This document shows, in pieces, positions 35,762 to 42,419 of a stretch of 64,000 nucleotides of DNA. The notes beneath the pieces are model-generated. The model was not told the origin of the DNA. It saw only the letters and a list, made by a program, of their open reading frames with translations, and made no database searches. The stretch spans positions 1 through 64,000 of the forward strand of contig WANN01000009.1 of assembly GCA_015521775.1 (NCBI GenBank). The letters run 5' to 3'. The DNA comes from Thermoproteaceae archaeon (lineage in GTDB: Archaea > Thermoproteota > Thermoprotei > Thermoproteales > Thermoproteaceae). The translations under genes and the position numbers were made by a program. Each line of letters begins with the position of its first letter. The first letter of the stretch is position 1.

Positions 35762-35853
35762 TGGTGGACCGGCCGGGATTTGAACCCGGGACCACCCGCG
35801 TTCCCGGGCCATCCCTGCGAGGCGGGCATTCTTCCGGTCTGAACTACCGGCCC
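35762..35853 (-). tRNA. tRNA-Ala (CGC) with 15-base intron, CCA encoded
   Basis: Read on the minus strand, 7-bp acceptor GGGCCGG/CCGGTCC including the alanine identity pair G3:U70, D stem GTTC/GAAT, anticodon stem CCCGC/GCGGG, T stem CCGGG/CCCGG with loop TTCAAAT. The anticodon loop reads CU-CGC-A-C once 15 bases (35801-35815) are removed after position 37, the canonical archaeal intron site. CCA is encoded at 35762-35764. A TATA-like TTTAATAAAG (35873-35882) is about 25 bases before the 5' end. Confidence 0.92.
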
Positions 35854-35872
35854 CGACACACTTTGTGACGGC

Positions 35873-35882
35873 TTTATTAAAT
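35873..35882 (-). promoter_or_regulatory. TATA box of tRNA-Ala
   Basis: TTTAATAAAG on the minus strand, centred about 25 bases upstream of tRNA position 1. Spacing implies transcription starting at or next to the mature 5' end. Confidence 0.55.
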
Positions 35883-36039
35883 TTTGTCGCTGGCCATGGC
35901 CGCTCGGCAATGGGGCTGCCGCGCTCCAGCCCGACGTGAGGGCCCGGTCATGGGGTCGGCCCGTCACTGAAGGCCGCTTTCTGGGCTCCTTCCTCGTACG
36001 GATTGCGGGTAGGCATCCGTTCCAGGTCGCCACATGCCT

Positions 36040-36909
36040 CTACTCAACGATCTTTATGCCGAACGTCCTGCCGAGGACATCGCCGATTATGTACGCGCCG
36101 GCCACCGTGCCGAAGAGCAGTGCTACGGCTTCCAGGAACTCGCGGGTGAACCCCTTATCCAGTATCACCGAGCTGTAGAACGTGAATGCCCCTATAAGTA
36201 CAAGCGCCGTTACAATGGACGCCACGAAGGCGTGGAGCATGTCGGGCCACACAAAGTAGGGTACAGCAAGCGCGAACACCGCCAGTATGTACGCCATCCC
36301 GGTCACAGCGGCGGACTTAGCCGGGTTGAGGCTCCCATCGTGCTTGGCCTGTAGGTACGCCGCGGAGGCCATTGATATGGCCGCCGAAAAGCCGACCACT
36401 ATGCCGGCTATGCCGGCCATTATAGTGGAGTTCGTGACGCCGAGCATGCCTGCATGTACCCCCGTTATCTCTATGATGGCATCGGCAAGGCCGAGCACCA
36501 CGAACCCCACGTACCTCACCACGTTGCTGCCTATCTGATCGAGGAGGGACGTCTCGTGTTCCTCCTCTTCCCTTATAATCTCCATGAGTCTCGCCCTGCC
36601 CTCTGGGTCCATGCGCTCCGCAGCGGCCCTATATCTCGCAATGACCTCCTTCTCATGCCTTTCAAGGAGCCTCAAGAGGAAGACAAGGCCGAACACCTTC
36701 TTTAAGGCCATGTAAAGCGCTATGCGCCCCCTTCCCACATCGGCCCTACAGTCCCTCGTCAGCTCCCTCCAAAAATCGTAGTGTCTGCGTTCCTGCTCCG
36801 CAAGACGCATAAGCATTTCCCTCCTTTCGGGGTTCCTCTCCCTGTATGCCAACTCGCGATACACAAGGTAGTCGTGGTACTCGTCGCGGCAGAACACCCC
36901 GTAGTCCAT
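36040..36909 (-). CDS. Ferritin-like/VIT1 membrane fusion (iron transporter)
   Basis: About 289 residues. N-terminal rubrerythrin-like bundle (about 5-135) with metal-ligand pairs in DEYHDY, EQERRHYDF, LERHEKEV and EEEEHETS. It is followed by a VIT1/CCC1 domain with five transmembrane helices, including the family's LGLADAIIEITGVHAGM helix with its acidic residue. Such fusions move Fe(II)/Mn(II) across the membrane and protect against peroxide. ATG 36909 is 26 bases after AAATTTAAAAGG; the TTG at 36918 is less likely. Possible target of the HTH/ferritin-like regulator at 30.5 kb. Confidence 0.85.
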   Translation of the reverse strand: MDYGVFCRDEYHDYLVYRELAYRERNPERREMLMRLAEQERRHYDFWRELTRDCRADVGRGRIALYMALKKVFGLVFLLRLLERHEKEVIARYRAAAERMDPEGRARLMEIIREEEEHETSLLDQIGSNVVRYVGFVVLGLADAIIEITGVHAGMLGVTNSTIMAGIAGIVVGFSAAISMASAAYLQAKHDGSLNPAKSAAVTGMAYILAVFALAVPYFVWPDMLHAFVASIVTALVLIGAFTFYSSVILDKGFTREFLEAVALLFGTVAGAYIIGDVLGRTFGIKIVE

Positions 36910-37027
36910 ATGGCCCAATAGCCAGCCCCTTTTAAATTTTTAGAACGAAATTTCAAAAAGAAGTTGCTTTCATGTAATGGGCACCCATACGGCGACCGCG
37001 GCAGGGACAGCACGCATATACTGATAA

Positions 37028-37540
37028 ATGGGGCACAAGACCGTTGCTGTGGAGGACTCACGTGTGGTGCTTCTGCTCGGCGTAGGCGGCGTCGGCAAGA
37101 CCACCCTCGTGTTTAGGCTGCTCGATGTCAGGGCCGATCCCAACGCCACCCCCGTAGTTGGCATCTACAAGGTCTTCCTCGCCGAGGGCCCCGACATAAT
37201 TATAATAGATGTCCCGGGCCAGAAGGTCCATGAAATAGTGGAGCGAGTTGTGCCGTTGTGGGACTTCCCGTTGGACCTAATAGTGTACATGTTCGACATG
37301 TCCGATCCGCTGACCGCGGGGGAACTGCTCGAGCTGAAGAGGGCCTTGAACGGTCTCGGAAGGCCTAGGTACAGGCGCGCCATACTGATAGGGAACAAGC
37401 TTGACGTGGCCGAGGAAATAGGCATATCCCTGGACCTGGAGGAGTTGGGAAGGGAACTATCGGTGGACAGGACGTACAAGGTGTCCCTTGTAAGGGAGAG
37501 CCCGATGAGGATACTAGGTATAATTCTAGAGAACCTGTGA
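37028..37540 (+). CDS. Small Ras/Arf-like GTPase
   Basis: 170 residues. G1 P-loop LLGVGGVGKTT (16-26), G3 IIDVPGQKV with the Gln typical of Arf-like proteins, G4 IGNKLDVA; G5 is unclear. There is no membrane anchor. Archaeal small GTPases of this kind are regulated by roadblock proteins in other systems; one is encoded at 8.7 kb. ATG 37028 is used, but GTG 37049 also leaves a complete P-loop. The unknown gene 37599-38567 follows after 58 bases and might be its effector. Confidence 0.85.
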   Translation: MGHKTVAVEDSRVVLLLGVGGVGKTTLVFRLLDVRADPNATPVVGIYKVFLAEGPDIIIIDVPGQKVHEIVERVVPLWDFPLDLIVYMFDMSDPLTAGELLELKRALNGLGRPRYRRAILIGNKLDVAEEIGISLDLEELGRELSVDRTYKVSLVRESPMRILGIILENL

Positions 37541-37598
37541 GGCTCACCATCCCGCGCCCAGGAACAAAAGCAATATTATACCAGTGTAGCATAGTAAC

Positions 37599-38567
37599 GT
37601 GCCCATTAAATGCCCGGTATGTGGCACGCCGGTTAACGTCAACGTAGAGGGGGGAATAGACGTCGGTGGACTGCGGGAGGTCGTGGCGCTTCACGGCAAC
37701 CACGCCTTCAAGGTGTACGTAGACCGGGACGGAAAGGTGCGCAGGGCGCTCCCAACCGTGGCTGTGCGTGCAGACGACTCGGCCCGCTTGGACCACCTGG
37801 TATACGTATTCGGCGGCCGCGTCGAGGTGCACGACGGCGACATGGTGACATATTTGGACGGCTTGGCGCAGGCCATGGAGAGACTTAACATAGCCACGCC
37901 GACCATAGAGGGGCGCAACCCCCTGGTTGAGGCCCTGGCTGAGCTAGCCGCGATCGACAGGGCCGCGCTCACCATGATGGAGCTGCTCCAGCCGTACGGT
38001 GTAAAGCTGTTGGCGTTGCTTGGCGAGGGGGGCATGCCCATATACGTGTACCCGCGTGTGATCCCGTTCCAAGACGCGCTGGTGCTGTCCATGGTGGACA
38101 TTGTTAGGGGGGTCATGGGGATCCGGGACATGGGCCGCGTCGAGGACCTCCATGTAGGCACCGACGCGCATAGACTCGCCGTGAGGCTCGTGGGAAACGC
38201 AGCCATAGCGTTCCTCGCCGAAGGCGACTCGGCCGCGGCCCGTTCCACGGACGTCCTCGCGGAGGCGTGGGACGACGTGAAGGCCCTGGCAGCGGCCGCT
38301 GCAGGGTACCGGTTTGAGTGCTACGCCGTAGGCGGAAAGAGGCATTGCGCCTACGGTGACGCCGAGAGGGTGCTCGAAAGCGCCGCTGCCGTACAGAGGA
38401 GGGGGGCCGGCCTAGTCCTGGCCGTATCGGGCACGTACGTGGCGCTGTTGGGCGACGGCCGGGGAACGGCCGCAGCGGTTGTGAGGCGCGGCGGGGACGT
38501 GTGGAGGGCTATTGTATGGCTGTGCGAGGCAACACGTCAATGCCAGTACCTGGAAACGCTGACATAA
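37599..38567 (+). CDS. Unknown protein with N-terminal CxxC, next to GTPase
   Basis: 322 residues from GTG. It begins with KCPVCGTPVNV, half of a zinc ribbon, then two Ala-rich alpha/beta halves. The second half (from about 235) has FECYAVGGKRHCAYGD and VLAVSGTYVALLGDGRG, which look like roadblock-type strands, though I cannot confirm it. Four more Cys lie in the C-terminal half. It follows the GTPase on the same strand. No function is assigned. Confidence 0.65.
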   Translation: MPIKCPVCGTPVNVNVEGGIDVGGLREVVALHGNHAFKVYVDRDGKVRRALPTVAVRADDSARLDHLVYVFGGRVEVHDGDMVTYLDGLAQAMERLNIATPTIEGRNPLVEALAELAAIDRAALTMMELLQPYGVKLLALLGEGGMPIYVYPRVIPFQDALVLSMVDIVRGVMGIRDMGRVEDLHVGTDAHRLAVRLVGNAAIAFLAEGDSAAARSTDVLAEAWDDVKALAAAAAGYRFECYAVGGKRHCAYGDAERVLESAAAVQRRGAGLVLAVSGTYVALLGDGRGTAAAVVRRGGDVWRAIVWLCEATRQCQYLETLT

Positions 38568-38626
38568 CGCGCCAATAACAACGCTGCGGCTAGACACATT
38601 AAATAAAATGGGCATCGAGTCCGTCC

Positions 38627-39331
38627 ATGTACGCGGTGGCGGCGCTCTCCCTGCTATACGTAATCATCCAGTGGTCCATATATGGGGGGCTTGTGCCGCC
38701 TCCCCTCCACGCGGCGTCGTCGGCGCTGCTCATATTTACGTGCCTATACGCGGCGGCCAGGCGCGTGGGCGCACGCTCGCTCCTAGCCCTCTCGCTGGCG
38801 AGCGCTGTGGGCTTCTCTGTAGAGGCCGTCGGCGTGAACACAGGCATACCTTTCGGCAACTATTCCTACGGCGACATGTTGAGGCCCAAGGTACTAGGGG
38901 TGCCCCTAGTCATCCCGCTGCTGTGGTTCGCCGTGACATACGCCGCATACCTCGCCGCGTTGGCCGTGGCACGTGGCGCGCTGGTCCTGCCGCTTGCTGT
39001 GACCAACGCAGTCCTGTGGAACATGTCCGCCGACCCAGCCCTCTCGCAGGTAGGCCTATGGACGTGGGAGAACGGGGGATTTTACGGGGTCCCATACACG
39101 AATTTCCTCGGGTGGGCGTTGACCGCCCTGCTGATTTCGTCCATATATAGGCGCCTCGACCGGGGACCGGCAACGCCCTGGCACGCGCTGCCCTACGTGG
39201 CCCTCTCCATAGCGTATGTGCCCCCCAGCATCTCCATGGGGCTCCACGTACCCGCCGCAATAGGCGTGGCCCTGGCGGCGTTCTACGTGGCGGCGCCGGC
39301 ATTGGCCCGCCGGGCCCCGACCCGGCTATGA
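38627..39331 (+). CDS. CruF-like carotenoid 1',2'-hydratase/DUF422 membrane protein
   Basis: 234 residues, about seven transmembrane segments. The conserved block AVGVNTGIPFGNYSYG, then LGVPLVIPLLWF and GGFYGVPYTNFLGW, are those of DUF422, which includes CruF and bisanhydrobacterioruberin hydratase that hydrate C50/C40 carotenoids. No other carotenoid gene is near, so the substrate is unsure. ATTAAATAAA is about 26 bases before the ATG. ATGA overlap with the next, SCP2-like gene suggests a lipid-related pair. Confidence 0.8.
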   Translation: MYAVAALSLLYVIIQWSIYGGLVPPPLHAASSALLIFTCLYAAARRVGARSLLALSLASAVGFSVEAVGVNTGIPFGNYSYGDMLRPKVLGVPLVIPLLWFAVTYAAYLAALAVARGALVLPLAVTNAVLWNMSADPALSQVGLWTWENGGFYGVPYTNFLGWALTALLISSIYRRLDRGPATPWHALPYVALSIAYVPPSISMGLHVPAAIGVALAAFYVAAPALARRAPTRL

Positions 39332-39765
39332 CGCTTGACCTCCTCTCGCCGCTGTGGGCGGAGCGCCTCTGCGAGGCCCTAAACGCGTCTGAGGAGTATA
39401 GAGTGGCCGCGGCTGACTGGGAGGGGGACGTGCTGCTTGTGGCCACGGGCGTGCCAGGGGAGCTTGGCGTTGGGTCCAAGGGCGCGGCCAGGTTGAGGCT
39501 GTCAAGGGGTAGGTGCCTTGACGTCGAACTTCTAGATGAGGGGTCCCTACAGGGCGTCGAGGCACGCTACGTCTTCGAAGCCGAACTCTCGACGTGGATC
39601 GCCATATTTGAAGGCAGGCTCAAACCCGTGCCAGCGCTCGCCCTGGGCAAGGTGAGGCTGAGGAGGGGCAGGCTCGCCGAACTGTTAAAGTACGCAGATG
39701 CGGCAGCCGTCATGCTGGAAGTGGCCAGGAGTCTCGTGGAGAAGTACCAACAACGGGGGCAGTAG
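39328..39765 (+). CDS. SCP2-like sterol-carrier fold protein
   Basis: 145 residues. Pattern of an SCP2 domain: strands with ARLRLSRGRCLDVELL, a STWIAIFEGRLKPVPALALGK turn (the W-I-x-G-x-x-P-x-A-x-x-x-G-K arrangement), and a closing helix. These bind hydrophobic ligands. Overlap by 4 bases with the CruF-like gene suggests it handles an isoprenoid or carotenoid. Similarity is by eye and moderate. Confidence 0.6.
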   Translation: MTLDLLSPLWAERLCEALNASEEYRVAAADWEGDVLLVATGVPGELGVGSKGAARLRLSRGRCLDVELLDEGSLQGVEARYVFEAELSTWIAIFEGRLKPVPALALGKVRLRRGRLAELLKYADAAAVMLEVARSLVEKYQQRGQ

Positions 39766-39836
39766 GTCACTGCGGCCCGAACGCCATCAATGATGGGGCA
39801 GGCACAAGGCTTTTATCGATCCTTGTCGCGCCGATC

Positions 39837-40262
39837 ATGGAGTCGCTTTTGGGAGTGGCCCTGGACAAGCCCCTCAGCCTCGTCGTGGACGAGCTTAACC
39901 GGGGGGAAAAGCTGAAGGCCGAGGACTTGGCCGTCCTCATGATAGCAGTGGTAAGGGAGCTAAATAGAAGGATGGACGAAACAAACAAGCGGATAGATGC
40001 TCTTTCCGATACTCTTAACGGTAGGGTCTCCTCCATGGCTGACTCGCTTAATGGCAGGATAGACGCATTGGCCGACTCGCTGGGCCGGAGAATGGACGAA
40101 ACAAACAAGCGGATAGACGAGGTGTACAGCGCTCTGGGAAACGTCCAGCGGACCATAGCCGACATGCAGAGGACTATGATGGATATGTACAAGTCTGTCC
40201 TCGAAATGCAGAGGACCGTGGAAGAAATACGGTTGAGGATTGGACACGGGCCAAATACCTAA
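39837..40262 (+). CDS. Coiled-coil protein with internal repeat
   Basis: 141 residues. After a short N-terminal helical cap (about 1-40), residues 44-135 form heptad repeats with two identical copies of RMDETNKRID 40 residues apart and LNGR repeats between. The tail is QRT-rich. It probably forms a trimeric or dimeric rod; there is no signal peptide or membrane segment. TTTTATCG at 39810-39817 is about 24-26 bases before the ATG. The function is unknown; related coiled-coil proteins with NKRID repeats occur in multiple copies in crenarchaea. Confidence 0.7.
   Translation: MESLLGVALDKPLSLVVDELNRGEKLKAEDLAVLMIAVVRELNRRMDETNKRIDALSDTLNGRVSSMADSLNGRIDALADSLGRRMDETNKRIDEVYSALGNVQRTIADMQRTMMDMYKSVLEMQRTVEEIRLRIGHGPNT
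39972..39997 (+). repeat. 26-base direct repeat, copy 1
   Basis: Identical to 40092-40117; the two are exactly 120 bases (40 codons) apart, in frame within the coiled-coil gene, encoding MDETNKRID. Perfect DNA identity, not only protein identity, suggests recent duplication or gene conversion. Confidence 0.85.
40092..40117 (+). repeat. 26-base direct repeat, copy 2
   Basis: Second copy of the repeat at 39972-39997. Recombination between the copies would delete or add a 40-codon unit without breaking the frame. Confidence 0.85.
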
Positions 40263-40440
40263 CGTCGCCATTGGGCCGTAAACCACGGCAAAGGCGCCAG
40301 CCCAACTCGCCACTGATTTCCTAGGAACACCAGAACGGGTGAGGAGCCGTTGCCCAGCGATTATCAAGCAAGCCCACGCATACTGTACTGCAACCCGCGC
40401 ACAGCGCTCAACATTTACTTAGCCTCTTCGCGGATCGTAC

Positions 40441-40905
40441 ATGTTGCCCATAGGAGGCGAGGCGCCCGACTTCGAGCTTCCGGACCAGCACGGCAGGCTT
40501 GTCAAGCTCAGTCAGTTTAAGGGTAGGTGCGTGGTCCTCTTCTTCTATCCCAGGGACTTCAGCCCGGGCTGCACCAGGGAGGCCTGCTTGTTCAGGGACG
40601 CCTACCTGGACTTGTCCAGACAAGGCATCGTCGTGGTGGGCGTCAGTAGGGACCCGCCTCCAAGGCACGCCTCCTTTGCCTCTAGGCACGGCTTACCGTA
40701 CTACCTGCTCAGCGATACCGACGGCAGGGTCTGTAGGGCGTACGGCGCCTCGAGGTTCCTAGGCATACTCACGTGGAGGATCACCTACGTGATTGACAAG
40801 GACGGTACAATACGGCACGCCAAATCGTCCATGTTTGACGTGGAGGGCCACGTTAGGGAGGCAATAGAGGCCCTCAGGAGGGCTGGATGCCTAAACGATA
40901 AGTAA
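40441..40905 (+). CDS. bcp: Peroxiredoxin, Bcp/PrxQ type
   Basis: 154 residues, thioredoxin fold. Peroxidatic Cys44 in FSPGCTREAC with resolving Cys49 five residues on, the atypical 2-Cys arrangement of Bcp. It reduces hydrogen and organic peroxides in the cytoplasm. CATTTACTTA about 27 bases upstream fixes the ATG. It is a single gene before the AT-rich stretch. Confidence 0.9.
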   Translation: MLPIGGEAPDFELPDQHGRLVKLSQFKGRCVVLFFYPRDFSPGCTREACLFRDAYLDLSRQGIVVVGVSRDPPPRHASFASRHGLPYYLLSDTDGRVCRAYGASRFLGILTWRITYVIDKDGTIRHAKSSMFDVEGHVREAIEALRRAGCLNDK

Positions 40906-41434
40906 CCTACACCTCAAGCCAAATAGGGTCGCCCCAAGACGCCTAGCTATCATGATATCAACATAGACGCACCTCATAGGTCCAGAATTCTGAGATGGTC
41001 GCGCCATCCATTATCCCCATTACCATGCTGTTCTAAAAACTAGGGACTATTGATCCCATATCCGTTACAGCGAATTGAAAATCCTATCCTTTGAGTTTGA
41101 GGAGGGTGTTCCTTCCTGGCTCCCATGACCTTAGTTTTATTATTTCATTATTTTATTTTAGTATATTTATATAAAGAAGTTTAAGTATTTCTCATCATAT
41201 TTACTTGGATCTTCTCTTTTAAATACAAAAATTATTGGTGGTGCGTGTTAGTCCGGTCAAGCTAACACCGAGGAGAAATACCCCTGGACTTGTGCCTTTC
41301 TTCCCTTGATTTATATTAGTACAATGTACGTGTACGTAAAAGGGAAATCACACGGGAACACTTTCTTAGGTCCTACTTTACTATAGTTACTATAGTAATA
41401 TTCCATGTTACTATAGGAATCCACAACGCTTAAT
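40906..41434. other. AT-rich gene-free region
   Basis: About 530 bases with no credible gene. Base composition changes sharply: 41130-41240 is dominated by A/T runs, unlike the GC-rich neighbours. A hairpin GTGTTAG/CTAACAC (41245-41251 with 41262-41268) with a 10-base loop follows a TTTTAAATA box (41217-41225), so a small RNA starting near 41245 is possible. The right end holds the ACTATAG dyads listed separately. It might be a decayed insertion or a regulatory island. Confidence 0.5.
41378..41416. promoter_or_regulatory. Three TTACTATAG operator-like dyads
   Basis: TTACTATAG occurs at 41378-41386, 41387-41395 and 41408-41416. The second is part of a perfect 12-base palindrome TTACTATAGTAA (41387-41398). 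The copies end 19 bases before the ATG at 41435, the place where a repressor would block TBP/TFB. Confidence 0.5.
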
Positions 41435-41743
41435 ATGGTGCCGGTACTGCCGTGTGTGGAGCTGAGGAGACTGACCTTGGAGGAGTATCTGGATGTTGTG
41501 GCTCCCAGCGGCGCTATACATGAGTATGTTCCCCGTCGCAATAAGGCGGGCGTCATCACCGTTACTGATAGGTTGGCCGCGCGGGGGGTCTTGTCCATGC
41601 CCACCGACGTGATGCGCGTGTTGGCGGGCAAGACGGTTAAAAGGAGGATCTTCATGGCTGGTAACAGGGTTATAGTCGTGTTGGAGACGCTTGAGGAGGC
41701 TGGGGCCCGGGATGATGAGCCTAGGACTGTAGCCGACAGATGA
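41435..41743 (+). CDS. Unknown small protein downstream of operator-like repeats
   Basis: 102 residues. No known domain; pattern suggests mixed alpha/beta with a strongly basic middle (AGKTVKRRIFMAGNR) and an acidic tail. Codon use is similar to neighbours. The regulatory dyads directly upstream suggest tight control, perhaps autoregulation by this protein, whose size suits a swapped-hairpin or ribbon-helix-helix type DNA binder, but I see no such motif clearly. Confidence 0.5.
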   Translation: MVPVLPCVELRRLTLEEYLDVVAPSGAIHEYVPRRNKAGVITVTDRLAARGVLSMPTDVMRVLAGKTVKRRIFMAGNRVIVVLETLEEAGARDDEPRTVADR

Positions 41744-41766
41744 CTGGACTTCTCGCGCCTGACCGT

Positions 41767-42360
41767 TTAGAACACCTCTATCTGGGTGTACGCCGCGGCG
41801 TCGCACACCAAGAGGAGTAGCCGGCAGTACGCGCACTCGGTTTTGGACCCACACAGCTTGGCGCATGCCCTGCTACATGTGGCGTCCCTGAACTCGAAGC
41901 GGGTATGGGCGAGTCTTGCGGAGTCGGCTGCGTCCAGGCCCTCTATTATAATCCCTTTGACAAGGCCTTTATATGTGAGGAGCGCCGGCAGGAGTCCGCG
42001 CTTGTCCACTATTATGTATGTGTCCCGGGGCATGGGCCTGTACGTGTTGGGCGTGAACACGGCCCCGTCCTCCACATACGCCGGCAGCCTCCTCACTATT
42101 GTGTATATTGGGACGCGGAGCATTTCCCTGATGTACCTAGCCACATGCCTGTTGGCCGCTCCCTGCTCCACCATGACGCCGCTTGGGACGTGGCTGGGGT
42201 CCCCCTCGAGCATCGTGAGGTCCTCCATGCTGCGCACCCTTAGGAACAGCCTAAGCTTGGGTATGTCGGGCAGCGGCGCGTCCAGGTCCACGACCAGGAA
42301 GTCGAATATGCCCGGGTCCACTGTTACGTCTCTACGTCTCGGCAGGGCCCCTACAAGCAC
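41767..42360 (-). CDS. Unknown protein with C-terminal Cys cluster, divergent from reverse gyrase
   Basis: 197 residues from GTG. The C-terminus has CSRACAKLCGSKTECAYC, six Cys in 18 residues, likely a zinc or Fe-S site. The N-terminal part is alpha/beta (FDFLVVDLDAPLPDIPKLRLFL). A box AGATAAACG is about 26 bases upstream. It shares a 59-base promoter interval with reverse gyrase. A nucleic acid function would fit the Cys knuckle, yet this is a guess. Confidence 0.6.
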   Translation of the reverse strand: MLVGALPRRRDVTVDPGIFDFLVVDLDAPLPDIPKLRLFLRVRSMEDLTMLEGDPSHVPSGVMVEQGAANRHVARYIREMLRVPIYTIVRRLPAYVEDGAVFTPNTYRPMPRDTYIIVDKRGLLPALLTYKGLVKGIIIEGLDAADSARLAHTRFEFRDATCSRACAKLCGSKTECAYCRLLLLVCDAAAYTQIEVF

Positions 42361-42380
42361 ACCGATAGATAGGCTCGGAG

Positions 42381-42400
42381 ACGTTTATCTACATAATACG
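42381..42400. promoter_or_regulatory. Bidirectional promoter of reverse gyrase and Cys-cluster gene
   Basis: Minus-strand AGATAAACGT (42381-42390) lies about 26 bases before GTG 42360, and plus-strand ACATAATAC (42391-42399) lies about 25 bases before ATG 42420. The two boxes abut, so initiation in the two directions is probably exclusive. Confidence 0.5.
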
Positions 42401-42419
42401 TAATTTACGGCTCGAGGGA

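Noticed and set aside
35436-35783. 115-residue open frame before the tRNA
   Set aside because: It reads through part of the tRNA gene on the opposite strand and has no coding signature.
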